DNA of 64,000 bases, taken from the NCBI RefSeq assembly GCF_045679555.1, contig NC_092115.1, positions 33,545,596-33,609,595 on the forward strand, in the 5' to 3' direction. The notes below the pieces were generated by a model. It saw nothing but the letters and a program-made list of their open reading frames with translations, had not been told where the DNA came from and did not search any database. Made by a program: the position numbers and the translations under genes. This document shows, piece after piece, positions 1-13,849 of the stretch; the stretch's first letter is position 1; the number at the start of each line of letters is the position of its first letter. The DNA is from Salvelinus alpinus. Its lineage: Eukaryota > Chordata > Actinopteri > Salmoniformes > Salmonidae.

Positions 1-339
1 ATAAATTAATGAGACAACATACATTTAGTGCATTTGTTTACCAAAAAGAAATGAGTCAACCTTAATATTAGTCAGTGGTGCATCCCTGGTTGCAAACCTG
101 CATGTTGCATAGCCTAAATTGTGTTTTTGTGGCGCTTGATGCACTTTAGTTTCTTTTATACTTAAACTGGTGCATTTGGTGACAGCTTTGGTGCCCTCGA
201 CACGGCGTGCTTGGCCAACTCTAGGAAGAGTCGGACTGTGGTCTGTACCTCTCAGCAGGTGATGGTTGAGCGCTTGTTGTACTGAGTCAGACAAGATGCT
301 TCAGTTGAAATGTGCTAAAACAAGTCCTTGACAACAGCC
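1..339. other. No gene or repeat recognised
   Basis: I see no convincing coding region, RNA gene or known repeat here. The short open frame on the minus strand at 25-294 has no recognisable domain. Confidence 0.4.
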
Positions 340-860
340 TGGTATCATACACTAGACGTAACATAGTAAATGTAAACCTGCAACACTCAAATTAGTATGA
401 TACTACTGTATGTTACGTTTGGTATGGTTACAACGCCATCATCTAGCAACTCAAAGGTTGCCAAAGGAATCCCATCATGGACAACTTTAGCAACTTTTCA
501 GCTACTTACTACTTTTTAGTTATTTCACAACTACTTAGCATATTAGCTAACACTTCCCCTAACCTTTGAACCTAATTCCTAACCTTAACCCTAACCCCTA
601 GCCTAGCTAACGTTGGGCAGCTAGCTAACATTAGCCACCTAGCTAATATTAACCACAATAAATTGGAATTCGTAAGATAATCATTTTGATAATTGATAAC
701 ATATTGTACGTTTCGCAAATTCGTAACATGCACGAATCGTAATTTGTAACATATGATACGAAATGGATGATGAACATCCACAAATTAATACATACCATAC
801 GAAATGTAACATTACATACTACTATAAATTATTCCCGGATTTACATACAGAATAAACGTA
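340..860. repeat. AT-rich interspersed repeat of salmonid type
   Basis: The stretch alternates short motifs built on ATACGAAAT, CGTAACAT and their complements, so it is full of imperfect inverted pieces. It resembles an anonymous repeat I associate with salmonid genomes. It includes a CCTAACC/TTAACCC-rich patch at about 575-605 that looks telomere-like but is too short and irregular. No coding potential is seen. Confidence 0.5.
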
Positions 861-1124
861 ATGCTCTTAGACCAGGTTGCAGCCAAAGGAATTCGTGATG
901 CTCATTGCCCTACTGGAGATGCCCGTGTCGGGATGGACCTAGAGCCAAAGAAAGAGCACATCATCAAGTTGAAGAAAATAACACACAGCAAGTAGTTAGT
1001 TCCAAGTTAGTTAGAATATATTTAATAAATCTTGCCTATTAGGCACATTATGATAGATAGGTTAAAAGTATCTTTACTATAACCTCGTCTCTCAAGCAAA
1101 ACTTTATTGATATAAACCACGTTT

Positions 1125-4100
1125 GTGACAGAGTGTGTTTTACATGGCCAGAAACACACCCTTGAGTTTGAAATAGTTGAGGCTAGTCAACAGCCATTAC
1201 TGTCAGGTTCTATATGCGATCGCCTTGGGCTTATTAACTTCACCATCCCAGCTGATCTTAACATTATAGACAAAGTCCAGGCTGTGCCCCTGAGCAAGGA
1301 GACACTCCTAAGCAAGTACCATGATGTCTTCAACGCACCGGTCGAGTCAGTTCCCGGTGCAGTGCACTTTGAGTTGGACGCAGCAATCCAGCCTGTCCAG
1401 TGTGTCACCCCGCAATGTACCAGTGGCCATGAAAGCAGCTACGAAGGCTCAGCTTGACAAATATGAAGCAGATGGCCACATCATATCCATCACCGAGCCT
1501 ACAGACTGGATAAGTAATATGGTTATCGTCAAGAAACCAGACAAGCTACGGATATGCATTGATCCTAAACACATCAACCGGGCTCTGCGGCGTTCACATT
1601 ACATTATGCCCACGTTGGAGGATGTTCTTTACAAGGCCAGAGTCTTCAAGCTCGTGGATGCCAGAGATGCCTTCCTGCAGTGCAAGCTCGACGAGCCCAG
1701 CAGCTACATGACCACCTTTTGGACACCCTGGGGCAGGAAGAGGTGGTTGAAGCTTCCGTTTGGTGTCTCCGTGGCTCCAGAGGTGTATCAGCGGAAACAG
1801 CACGAGCTGTTGATGGGACTCAGTGGCGTGGAACCCATAGCAGATGACATCCTCGTAGTGGGCTGTGGGGACAGTGATGAGGAGGCAGAATGTGACCATG
1901 ACACCAAGCTGCTGGCCCTGATGGTCAGATGCAGACAGGTCAAGCTAAGGCTAAGCATAAAAAAGCTTCAGTTTAAAGTGCCAGAGGTCCGCTTTCATGG
2001 GCACATCTTGTCCTCCACCGGATTGAAGGCGGATCCTGAAAAAGTGAAGGCTGTCTTGGAAATGCCCCACCCATCTGACGTGAAGGGAGTGCAGCGCTTC
2101 GTCGGATTCGTCACCTACCTGGCCAAGTTCCTACCGTGGCTCTCTGAAGTGTGTGAGCCACTAAGGAGGCTCATGGACAAGGACACCATCTGGCATTAGC
2201 TCCCAAAACATGACGCAGCGTTGAGGGAAATAAAACAACTGGTCACCCAGACACCTGTACTGCGATACTCCGATGTGTCAAAACCTGTCACGATTCAGAG
2301 TGACTCAAGCCAGTATGGACTTGGCTGTTGCCTCATGCAGGAGGCCTAGCCTGTGGTATTCGCCTCTAGGGCACTCACCCCAACAGAGCAGAACTATGCC
2401 CAGATAGAGAAGGAGTGCCTCAGAATTGTGTTTGTATGCCAACGCTTCCACCACTACCTGTACGGGCGCGACAATATTACCGCAGAGACAGATCACAAGC
2501 CCCTTATTGCTATATTCAGCAAGCCTCTTCTGAATGCCCCGAAACGACTGCAGAGCATGCTACTGGCCCTACAGAACTACAACCTCAAGGTGGTGTATAA
2601 GCCAGGGCCAGAGATGTATGTGAGTGACACGCTCAGCAGGGCTACTGCATCAGGCACTCACACACGCTCCATGCATGAACAACACGCAGTGTGCAGCTTA
2701 CAAGCAGAGCAAGTGGATGTTGAACACATCAACCAGGCTGACTACCTCAATGTTACGGACCAGCGCCTTATACAAATCAGACAGCACACAGACAGGGACG
2801 AGCAACTCCAGGCATTGAGGTCTGTGATTCTGATGGGCTGGCCCGACTGCAAGGAAGAAACTGCTTTAGCCGTCAGAGAATATTGGCCAGTCAAAGAGGA
2901 GCTCAGTGTTCATAACGGAGTAATATTCAAGGGTCAGAGAATCGTTATTCTCCGGTCTCTGCGCCCTGAGATGTTGGCGCTCGTGCACTCAAGTCACATA
3001 GGAGGTGAGGCCTGTTACAGACAAGAACGTGACACACTGTATTGGCCAGGAATGCAGAGTGAAATCAAAGACTATGTCAGTAAATGCACAATCTGCAATG
3101 AATATGCCATTGAGCAACAGAGAGAGACGATGATGTCCCACGAGCTACTGATGCGCCCCTGGCAGATAGTAAGTCTAGATCTCTTCCAGCACAGTGGCAA
3201 AGACTTTCTGCTGGTAGTCGATCATTACTCAGACTTCTGGGAGATTGACCTCGTCCCCGACCTCTCAGCAGAGACAACGATCAAACGGTGCAAGGCTCAG
3301 TTTGCCCGCTATGGCCAGCCAGATAGGGTAATTTCAGACAATGGACCCCAATTCTCCAGAGTTGAGTTCTGAAAATTTGCTGCAGAATGAGAATTCGAGC
3401 ACGTCACTTCATCACCACGACACCCAAAAGCTAATGGGAAGGCGGAGTCCGCAGTCAAAATCGCAAAGAACCTCTGCAAAAAGGCTCTGCGAGAGGGCAA
3501 AGATGCCTGGAAAGCAATCCTGCAGTGGCGCAATACCCCGACAGAAAGCATGGATAGCAGCCCGGCCCAGCGTCTCATGGCACAGCGCTTAAAAGCAGCT
3601 CTGCCAGTAGCCAGCACTCTCCTGGAGCCATGTGTGTTGACAGACGTGCTGGTGAAGCTACATCACAGAAGACAGGTCTCCAAGTTCATCTACGACAAAT
3701 CAGCAAAAGACTTACCTGAGCTCAGGGTGGGTGAAACGGTGCGAATGAAGCCACTACCAGAGGACTGGACGGGCCTCTGGAGACTCGGATCCTGTGTACA
3801 GAAAGTGGCACCACGCTCCTACTTGGTCGAAGTGAATGGATCACTGTACCGTCGTAACAGGGTTGACCTTCGGATTGCTGAGCCAGCACCTACTCAGAAC
3901 CCTGATGGTCAAAGGGGTCGCATGACAAAAGACGGAACCCCAGCAAGTCACATGGGGCCTGAGGCACTGGGCGAAAAGCCAGGGGATCACAGGTCGGCCG
4001 CTCCCTCGCCCATCAATACTCCCCTTAGACAGTCAGGTGACACTCCTGTGCGGGAACCCGCAGTCCTCGCAGACAAGCCGCCTGTCTTTTCACGCTGCGG

Positions 4101-4137
4101 GCGTCTGTCCCAGCCACCAAAAATACTTAATCTGTAG
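1125..4137 (+). pseudogene. Decayed Ty3/gypsy pol (PR tail-RT-RNase H-integrase)
   Basis: This is a 5'-truncated pol of a Ty3/gypsy LTR retrotransposon, which would have coded for the enzymes that copy and insert the element. The start (1125-1410) reads like the end of the protease and linker, then shifts frame at about 1400-1425. After that one frame runs to 4137. Reverse transcriptase lies at about 1450-2020, with VDARDAFLQC near 1650 and a catalytic ADDILV at about 1840. RNase H lies at about 2210-2640, with a TDHKPL motif. The integrase His/Cys finger begins near 2990, and its core includes SDNGPQF near 3335. Four in-frame stops break it, at 2197, 2347, 3370 and 3388. Gag and the 5' LTR are not seen. 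It is dead and of a different lineage from the intact element at 50038, which has a YLDD motif and a chromodomain. Confidence 0.9.
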
Positions 4138-4296
4138 GTTTCCCATTAGGAATTGTTGACAGACAGTGATAAAAGTGAAGAGAGTATCAAAATGTGTTGT
4201 TGTTACCTGAAAAAAAGAAAATACTAAACTGTTCATGTTGGAAATTATCACTAGGTTTGTTTTGTTGGTGAATTGACAGCTCCTGTACTATTTTAT

Positions 4297-4475
4297 AAAA
4301 GGGAAGATGTTATGGGTGTAAGATGGCACAGTGATGCCATCTATTGGTAAATGTTAATTACTGCAACTCCAGTGTTTTACCGGTGTGCTTGAGATACCCG
4401 GATGTATTCGTAATGTACTGAACAAGACTGGTTACTCGCATCAATGCCTCTGTTTCGTCATTTAACATTCAAACA
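4297..4475 (+). repeat. Possible polypurine tract and 3' LTR of the decayed gypsy element
   Basis: A purine run AAAAGGGAAGA (4297-4307) directly precedes TGTTATGGGTG, a plausible LTR start at 4308. A plausible end is the CA near 4475. The placement 160 bp after the pol frame suits a 3' LTR. The right boundary is a guess because no 5' LTR is available for comparison. The segment includes, on the minus strand, CCAATAGATGGC, one base from a CTCF core. Confidence 0.35.
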
Positions 4476-4659
4476 GTAAGTTTCTCTTCTCTTGTCAAGA
4501 GAACATCCCTGGTCATCCATACTGCCTCTGATCTGGCCGACTCTCTCAACACAAATGCTTTGTTTATAATTATGTCTTGAGTGTTGGAGCGTGCCTCTGA
4601 CTATCCGTCAATAAAAAAATAAAAATAAATGTGCTGTCTGCTTAGCTTAATATAAGGGA

Positions 4660-4870
4660 TTTGAAACGGTTTATACTTTTACTTTTCATACAGTACTATT
4701 TAGCAGTTCCATTTACCTTTAATACTTAAGTATATTTAAAACCAAATAATTTTTAACTTTTACTCACGTAGTGTTTTACTGGGTGACTTTCACTTTTTCT
4801 TGAGTCATTTCCTATTATGATATCTTTACTTTTACTCAAGTATGACAATTGAGTCCTTTTTCCACCTCTG
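4660..4870. repeat. Short interspersed AT-rich repeat
   Basis: Runs of ACTTTTACT and ACTTTTACTCAAGTATGAC, ending in CCTTTTTCCACCTCTG, match a repeat type I recognise from many teleost genomes. There are no coding frames. Family name and exact ends are not known to me. Confidence 0.45.
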
Positions 4871-5642
4871 CCCTTCTTTTTGGTTACATACATCCTTATT
4901 CATTTAGAAACTTGTAAGATACAAAAGAACAAACAGTACTTCATAAGACCTACCTTTTGATACAGTCAAAATATGATCAATTGTATTGAGATACTGAAGG
5001 CACTCTTATGGTCTATTGCACAGTAGCCTAATTCCCACCTCATGAAGCCTTCGCCATCATTTTATTTTAATTAGTCGACAGCTCACGTGGTGTCCTGCAT
5101 ATATTTCTATATTGGCAGATATACAAATCAGTCTGTCATTCATGCGCATTCCACTGGGTGTCGCGCGTGCACCAGCTTTGTACGCATTAATAAGCATTGC
5201 ATCAATAACAGTCATTATCACCTCAAGTGGTTCAGATTGTGTAGTAAGTGATAATTCATTTTTCTTGTACAATGGCGATAGTGGTCACAGTGCATAATGG
5301 TCCTTGACATTGTGTATAATTTGTATGAAAATTACATTTTCAGCATTGCAAATTGGCTGAATATTTTTGTTATCTATCATTGGACGATTCCTGTAGTTCA
5401 AGAGACACCAAAACAGCATGCAATCATACAAGGTACACATTTCTTACTATTGCATGCAAATAATGTAGGTAGGCTATCATGGTTATTTCCAGTCTTGGGT
5501 TTGCAGTGTGGTTATACAGTACCACTGAGCTTATGGTCATAATTTAGAGTGTGGGGGAAAATAGCGCTTTGCCAGGATTTGCACAGTTGTAAAAACAGCA
5601 AGGTTACTGTAAACAACTGTTGTGTATTATCTGTGGTCTGCT
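4871..5642. other. No feature recognised
   Basis: Short open frames at 5112-5297 and 5297-5542 show no domain and no codon bias worth defending. No repeat is recognised. Confidence 0.4.
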
Positions 5643-6403
5643 CAAATCAAATTCTATTGGTCACGTACACATACAGTATTTAGCAGATGTTATTGCGGTT
5701 GTAGCGAAATGCTTGTGTTCCTAGCTCCAACAATGTAGTACAATCTAACAATACACACACATGTAAAAGTATGGAATTAAGGAATATAGAAATATTAGAA
5801 TGAACAATGTCAGAGTATTGACAGTATGTGGATAGATTATATGTAGTGTATCTGAATAATACGTAGGATATAATAGCATATTTACAGCAATAGTTGAATA
5901 GGATGGCCATCACTAGAATACAGTATACATATGAAATGGGTAAAACAATATGTAAACAGTATTAAAGTGACCAGTGTTCCATGTCTATGTACATAGGGCA
6001 GCAGCCTCTAGGGTGCAGGGTTGAGTAACCGGGCGGTACCTGGCTAGTGACAGTGACTAAGTTCAGGGAGGGTACTGGGTGGAGGCCGGGTGGTGATGGC
6101 TATTTAACAGTCTGATGGACTTAAAATAGAAGCTGTTTTTCAGTTTCTCGGCCCCATCTTTGATGCACCTGTACTGACCTCGCGTTATGGATGATAACGG
6201 GGTGAACAGGCCGTGGCTCAGGTGGCTGAGGTTCTTGATGATTTTCTTGGACTTCCTGTGACAACAGGTGCTGTAGATGTCCTGGAGGGCAGGCAGTGTA
6301 CCCCCGGTGATGCATTGGGCAGACCGCGCCACTGTCTGGAGAGCCCTGCGGTTGCCGTACCAGCCGGTACCAGCCGGTCTTCCATGACCTGCACACTGAA
6401 CAG
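5643..6403 (-). mobile_element. LINE A fragment: 3' end of ORF2 and 3' UTR
   Basis: This is a 5'-truncated non-LTR retrotransposon on the minus strand. The minus-strand frame at 6063-6400 encodes the extreme C-terminus of the reverse transcriptase protein (HRKSKKIIK, then LKNSFYFKSIRLLNSHH). It aligns by eye with the + strand copy ending at 9359. The 3' UTR runs to 5643, where the complement ends in the ATTTGATTTG-type terminus shared by the other LINE A copies. A 10-bp tandem duplication (CCGGTACCAG twice, near 6358) lies close to the truncation point. The clade (L2/CR1/Rex1-like) is not resolved by eye. Confidence 0.85.
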
Positions 6404-6780
6404 ATAGGTCACCCATTGAGCATGTTTGGGATGCTCTGGATCAACAGGTACGACAATGTGTTCTAGTTCCCGCCAATATCCAACTTCACACGGCCATTGA
6501 AGAGAAGTGGGACAACATTCCACAGACCACAATCAACAGCCTGATCAACTCTATGCTAAGGAGATGTGTCAAGCTGCTTGAGGCAAATGGTGATCACACC
6601 AGATACGGACTGTTTTTCTGATCTATGCCCCTACCTTTTTTTCAAGGTATTCCCAGTCATGCGAAATCCATAAATTAGGACCTAATGAATTTATTTAAAT
6701 TGACTGATTTCCTTAAATGAACTGTAACTCAGTAAAATAAAATAAAATTGTTGCATGTTGCATTTATATTTTTTTCAGTG
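6404..6780 (+). mobile_element. 3' third of a Tc1-like transposon
   Basis: The segment opens inside a transposase at SPIEHVWDALDQQV. This includes the conserved Glu region of the DD34E triad and continues to the natural C-terminus near 6622. It ends in a terminal inverted repeat finishing CAGTG followed by TA (6781-6782). The 5' two thirds are missing and LINE A sequence abuts directly. The family differs from the Tc1 copies at 9.5, 25.5 and 34.5 kb. Confidence 0.8.
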
Positions 6781-6782
6781 TA

Positions 6783-8040
6783 GTAACACCAACCCCAATG
6801 GTGCAACACAATAGGAAAAGGGAAAGTGGCATGAAAAAGTTAGCTAACATTAGCTAGGTAAACAGACAGTGCATGCAGATAGCTAGCAAAACAGACTCAT
6901 TAAGAAAATGCACAAATCATTTGGCTGGTTAGCAAGCCTAGATTGAACAGAACAAAGCTGGCTGCATTTCCTTAGTTTTTCATCAGATGTTGTTAAAATG
7001 AATTACCTCCAAATTAGTCGGGCAGGACTGTTTTCTCCTGCCATGCCAATGCCATGGCGTGAAACGATCAGGTGCCCACTTTAGTCCCTGAAAACAAATG
7101 GTAAAAAAATTATTTGCTACATGTCTTTAGCTGGCTAGTAAGTTCACCAATTCATGATTTAAAAACCATCCGGGTCTTCACAATTGACAGATTGTTGAAT
7201 CTACAATTAGTTTGTTAAGTTGGTCATCTCTAAACAGCTGATAAGCAGGATGAGATCACCTGCTAGCTAGCTAGCGCGTCCGACTTGTTAGCTAGCTAGC
7301 ACTTGGCAACAGGTTGAACACCAATTACTCAACATTTGAAATCACAATTCATATGAAAGTAATTCGTTGAACAATTTAACATAATTTGGTGAATAAATAA
7401 ACAAGACTTCTTATTCTTCTGGAAAATGTTATCTCAAGTGAGTACTTTTTTGCTGTGCCACAAGGTGTTATGGGATATTGTCCCCCAGCCAAGGATACTT
7501 TGGACTGGGACAACTGAGGTATAAAATGAATGATTGGGACATGCCAATGTTGACGGCCTGGCTAGAAATTCTGCCTCTAAAGGAAGCATCCTTATTATCG
7601 CCAATTGATGTCTCGTTAAACCATCAATACTTGCTAAATTCACCCGCACAGTTGATCTCAATTGCAACCATTATTGCTCACCTCATTACCGCTCGCTAAA
7701 AGATGCTTGCAACCAAAGTCTTTTAAGATATGTTCGCCCTCTGGTTGGTATTGTCATTGGAAGAACTTAGTCCTTTTTGAACAGACTAAGGGTGATTTAT
7801 CTATTTGACAAGCATTGTAAATACAATGTAAATAAAGTATGTCCTTGTTTAACACTGCAAATCTACTGTGGAAAATTACCTGACACTGTATGAATGGAAA
7901 CTAATGTTGGTGTAGCTTACTGACTGTAAATATTTTATTTGTTTCCTATTTATGTTATTTCTTATGAAGATCAGGGGTAAAATTACCCTGGACTGTCCAT
8001 ATTTGAAATGTGTAACTACATCAAGTCAATCGAGGGATTT
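6783..8040. other. No gene recognised
   Basis: This looks like intergenic DNA with no domain-bearing frame. A GCTAGCTAGC-rich patch occurs at 7262-7300. The open frames at 7434-7667 (minus) and 7478-7699 (plus) overlap on opposite strands and carry no recognisable motif. Confidence 0.4.
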
Positions 8041-8089
8041 AGTTATTTGTGCCAGAATGGCATGGGCCGGAATTAAACCCACGCTGACC
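8041..8089 (-). repeat. 3' half of a tRNA-like (SINE head) sequence
   Basis: On the minus strand this reads GTGGGTTTAATTCCGGCCC, close to the RNA polymerase III B box (GGTTCGAATCC type). The matching A-box half lies at 11358-11390 on the far side of the LINE A copy, which suggests that the LINE inserted into a tRNA-derived sequence. Confidence 0.4.
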
Positions 8090-9491
8090 AGGTAGGCATA
8101 TTCAGTCTCTCCCTATCCCAGTCTGCTGTTCCCACATGCTTCAAGATAGCCACCATTGTCCCTGTACCCAAGAAGGCAAAGATAACAGAACTAAACCACT
8201 ATCGCCCCGTAGCACTCACTTCTGTCATCATGAAGTGCTTTGAGAGACTAGTCAAGAATCATATCACCTCCACCTTACCTGCCACGCTAGACCCACTTCA
8301 ATTTGCATACCGCCCCAATAGGTCCAGAGATGATGCAATCGCCATCACACTGCACACTGCCCAATCCCATCTGGACAAGAGGAATACCTATGTAAGAATG
8401 CTGTTCATCGACTACAGCTCAGCATTCAACACCATAGTACCCTCCAAGCTCATCATTAAGCTTGAGGCCCTGGGTCTCAATCCCGCCCTGTGCAATTGGG
8501 TCCTGTACTTTCTGATGGGCTGCCCCCAGGTGGAGAAGGTAGGAAACAATATCTCCACTTTACTGATCCTCAACACTGGGGCCCCACAAGGGTGTGTGCT
8601 CAGCCCCCTTCTGTACTCCCTGTTCACACATGACTGTGTGGCCATACACACCTCCAACTCAATCATCAAGTTTTCAGACGACCCAACAGTAGTGGGCTTA
8701 ATTACCAACAATGACGAGACAGCCTACAGGGAGGGGGTTAGGGCACTCGGAGTGTGGTGTCAGGAAAACAACCTCTCACTCAACGTCAACAAAACAAAGG
8801 ATCGTGGATCGTGGACTTCAGGAAACAGCAGATGGAGAACCCTCCTATCCAAATTGATGGGACAGCAGTGGAGAAGGTGGAAAGTTTTAAGTTCCTCTAC
8901 GTACACATCACAGACAAACTGAAATGGTCCACCCACACAGACAGTGTGGTGAAGAAGGCACAACAGCGCCTCTTCAACCTGAGGCTGAAGAAATGTGGCT
9001 TGTCACCTAAAACCCTCACAAACGTTTACAGATGCACAATTGAGAGAATTCTGTTGGGCTGTATCACCGCCTGGTACGGTAACTGCACTGCCCACAACCG
9101 CAAGGCTCTCCAGAGGGTGGTGCAGTCTGCACAATGCTTCACCGGGGGCAAACTACCTGCCTTCCAGGACGCCTACAGCACCCGATGTCACAGGAAGGCC
9201 AAAAAGATAATCAAGGACAACAACCACACGAGCCACTGCCTGTTCACCCCGCTACCATCCAGAAGGCGAGGTCAGTACAGTTGCATCAAAGCTGGGACCG
9301 AGAGACTGAAAAACAGCTTCTATCTCAAGGCCATCAGATTGTTAAACAGCCATCACTGACACAGAGTGGCTGCTGCCTACATACAGTACAGACTCAAAAT
9401 CATTGGCCACTTTAATAAATGGATCCATATTCACTTGAATAATGCCCCTTTAATAATGTTTACATATCTGGCATTACGCATCTCATATGTA

Positions 9492-11097
9492 CAGTGGGGA
9501 GAACAAGTATTTGATACACTGCCGATTTAGCAGGTTTTCCTACTTACAAAGCATGTAGAGGTCTGTAATTTTTATCATAGGTACACTTCAACTGTAAGAG
9601 ACGGAATCTAAAACAAAAATCCCGAAAATCACATTGTATGATTTTTAAGAAATTAATTAGCATTTTATTGCATGACATAAGTATTTGATACATCAGAAAA
9701 GCAGAACTTAATATTTGGTACAGAATCCTTTGTTTGCAATTACAGAGATCATACGTTTCCTGTAGTTCTTGACCAGGTTTGCACACACTGCAGCAGGGAT
9801 TTTGGCCCACTCCTCCATACAGACCTTCTCCAGATCCTTCAGGTTTCGGGGCTGTCGCTGGGCAATACGGACTTTCAGCTCCCTCCAAAGATTTTCTATT
9901 GGGTTCAGGTCTGGAGACTGGCTAGGCCACTCCAGGACCTTGAGATACTTCTTACGGAGCCACTCCTTAGTTGCCCTGGCTGTGTGTTTCGGGTCGTTGT
10001 CATGCTGGAAGACCCAGCCACGACCCATCATCAATGCTCTTACTGAGGGAAGGAGGTTGTTGGCTAAGATCTCGCAATACATGGCCCCATCCATCCTCCC
10101 CTCAATACGGTGCAGTCGTCCTGTCCCCTTTGCAGAAAAGCATCCCCAAAGAATGATGTTTCCACCTCCATGCTTCACGGTTGGGATGGTGTTCTTGGGG
10201 TTGTACTCATCCTTCTTCTTCCTCCAAACACGGCGAGTGGAGTTTAGACCAAAAAGCTCTATTTTTGAATCATCAGACCACATGACCTTCTCCCATTCCT
10301 CCTCTGGATCATCCAGATGGTCATTGGCAAACTTCAGACGGGCCTGGACATGCGCCTGCTTGAGCAGGGGGACCTTGTGTGCGCTGCAGGATTTTAATCC
10401 ATGACGGCGTAGTGTGTTACTAATGGTTTTCTTTGAGACTGTGGTCCCAGCTCTCTTCAGGTCATTGACCAGGTCCTGCCGTGTAGTTCTGGGCTGATCC
10501 CTCACCTTCCTCATGATCATTGATGCCCCACGAAGTGAGATCTTGCATGGAGCCCCAGACCGAGGGTGATTGACCGTCATCTTGAACTTCTTCCATTTTC
10601 TAATAATTGTGCCAACAGTTGTTGCCTTCTCACCAAGCTGCTTGCCTATTGTCCTGTAGCCCATCCCAGCCTTGTACAGGTCTACAATTTATCCCTGATG
10701 TCCTTACACAGCTCTCTGGTCTTGGCCATTGTGGAGAGGTTGGAGTCTGTTTGATTGAGTGTGTGGACAGGTGTCTTTTATACAGGTAACGAGTTCAAAC
10801 AGGTGCAGTTAATACAGGTAATGAGTGGAGAACAGGAGGGCTTCTTAAAGAAAAACTAACAGGTCTGTGAGAGCCGGAATTCTTACTGGTTGGTAGGTGA
10901 TCAAATACTTATGTCATGCAATAAAATGCAAATGAATTACTTAAAAATCATACAATGTGATTTTCTGGATTTTTGTTTTACATTCCGTCTCTCACAGTTG
11001 AAGTGTACCTATGATAAAAATTACAGACCTCTACATGCTTTGTAAGTAGGAAAACCTGCAAAATCGGCAGTGTATCAAATACTTGTTCTCCCCACTG
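9492..11097 (-). mobile_element. Tc1-like transposon, family T, copy 1 (1606 bp)
   Basis: A complete element in the 3' UTR of LINE A. It begins CAGTGGGGAGAACAAG and ends with the inverted complement (CTTGTTCTCCCCACTG). TA target duplications lie at 9490-9491 and 11098-11099. The long terminal regions include inner direct-repeat-like sequences near 9675 and 10905 (AAGTATTTGAT types). The only coding content is the transposase on the minus strand. Family T copies also occur at 11588-13193 and 30002-31618. Confidence 0.95.
9708..10729 (-). pseudogene. Tc1 transposase, family T copy 1 (one frameshift)
   Basis: A DD34E transposase that would bind the terminal repeats and cut and paste the element at TA sites. 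It starts at the ATG at 10727-10729. A paired helix-turn-helix region ([10 protein letters not shown], then IRKWKKFK) is followed by the catalytic core: the first Asp in [12 protein letters not shown], the second in [11 protein letters not shown], the Glu in [11 protein letters not shown]. Compared with copies 2 and 3, a T is missing from the run at about 10684-10690. This shifts the frame after roughly the first dozen codons. The downstream 318-codon frame (from 10664) is otherwise open and keeps all three catalytic residues, so the lesion is the only clear defect. Confidence 0.9.
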
Positions 11098-11357
11098 TAT
11101 ATACTGTATTCTATACCATCTACTGCATCTTGCCTATGCAGCTCTGTCAGTCATCGCTCATCCATATATTTATATGTACATATTCCTATTCCAACCCTTT
11201 ACTTAGATTTGTGTGTATTAGGTAGTTATTTTGGAATTGTTAGATTACTTGTTAGATATTACTGCACTGTCGGAACCAGAACCACAAGCATTTCGCTACA
11301 CTCGCATTAACATCTGCTAACCATGTGTATGTGACCAATAACATTTGATTTGATTTG

Positions 11358-11395
11358 TGGCAGCGACCCTAACCACTAAACCAACGATTGAACTG
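11358..11395 (-). repeat. 5' half of a tRNA-like (SINE head) sequence
   Basis: The minus strand reads GGTTTAGTGGTTAGGGTCGC, an A-box-like tRNA D-arm region. It pairs with the B-box half at 8041-8089 across the inserted LINE A. The precise target-site duplication is not clear. Confidence 0.4.
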
Positions 11396-11587
11396 TATTT
11401 TAAGTGCATTCGTAACTTTAGGATACACTAGACATGTGTATGTTGTAGCCTAGTGGAGACCAATATCCCCCAAGCCACAAGACTCCTGAACATCTAATCA
11501 AATGGCTACCCAGACTATTTTCCCCCCCTTTTACGCCGCTGCTACTCTGATATTATCAATGCATAGTCACTTTAATAACTCTACCTA

Positions 11588-13193
<1,606 letters not shown>

Positions 13194-13213
13194 TATATGT
13201 AAGGTATTACCTC

Positions 13214-13414
13214 AAGACACCTGAAACCCCACCTCTTTAAGGAATACCTAGGATAGGATAAAGTAATCCTTCTAACCCCCCCCCCCCCCTTAGAGTTAGA
13301 TGCACTATTGTAAAGTGGTTGTTCCACTGGACATCATAAGGTGAATGCACCAACTTGTAAGTCGCTCTGGATAAGAGCGTCTGCTAAATGACTTAAATGT
13401 AAAATGTAAATGTA
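13214..13414 (+). repeat. Short interspersed element with 8-bp target duplication
   Basis: A 201-bp insert in LINE A 3' UTR, flanked by ATTACCTC at 13206-13213 and 13415-13422. Its 3' part reads GTCGCTCTGGATAAGAGCG then TCTGCTAAATGAC, a module I know from many teleost repeats. The same module, more diverged, forms the tail of the tRNA-like SINEs at 27096-27241 and 62480-62589. A poly-C run lies at 13276-13290. The family could be a SINE or a non-autonomous hAT-type element; no terminal inverted repeats are evident. Confidence 0.6.
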
Positions 13415-13849
13415 ATTACCTCGACTAACCGGTGCCCCCGCACATTGACTCTGTACCGGTACCCCCTGTATATAGTCTCCCTATTGTTATTTTACTGCTG
13501 CTCTTTATTTACTTGTTCCTCTTATTTATTATTCTTATTCATATTTTTTCAACTGCATTGTTGGTTAGGGGCTTGTAGGTAAGCCTTTCACTGTAAGGTC
13601 TACCTACACCTGTTGTATTCGGCGCATGTGACTAATACAATTTGATTTGATATCTATCTTGTGTTATTATGTTATATAAAACGACGGTTGTTGATGTGTA
13701 TGATTGCATTTCAGATACATTTTTGTACATTTGAATGTTGCAGTAATATTACCTAGGCCTAGTGTTTGAGCGAGCGGAGAGAAAGAGAACTGCTCATTTT
13801 CAGCCACTCACAAGGCTCATTTGAATTTCCTGATGCATCAGGAAAATTC

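Larger units (their letters stand above)
8090..11357 (+). mobile_element. LINE A copy (RT domain to 3' end), split by a Tc1 insertion
   Basis: This 5'-truncated non-LTR retrotransposon would copy its RNA at the target site. Coding begins in the reverse transcriptase near 8092 ([18 protein letters not shown]) and runs through [16 protein letters not shown] and [16 protein letters not shown]. The catalytic FADD is degraded to FSDD near 8670. The frame shifts near 8801-8814, where ATCGTGG is tandemly duplicated, and resumes as the 3' frame ending at 9359 (LNSHH stop). The 3' UTR is interrupted by a Tc1 element at 9492-11097 and resumes at 11100, ending with the repeated TTTGATTTGATTTG terminus. 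It is not functional. Confidence 0.9.

Noticed and set aside
575..605. Telomere-like CCTAACC/TTAACCC patch
   Set aside because: Only about 30 bp, irregular, and inside an AT-rich interspersed repeat.
9769..10404. 211-codon frame on the plus strand
   Set aside because: Antisense shadow of the Tc1 transposase. Similar shadows recur in the other family T copies.
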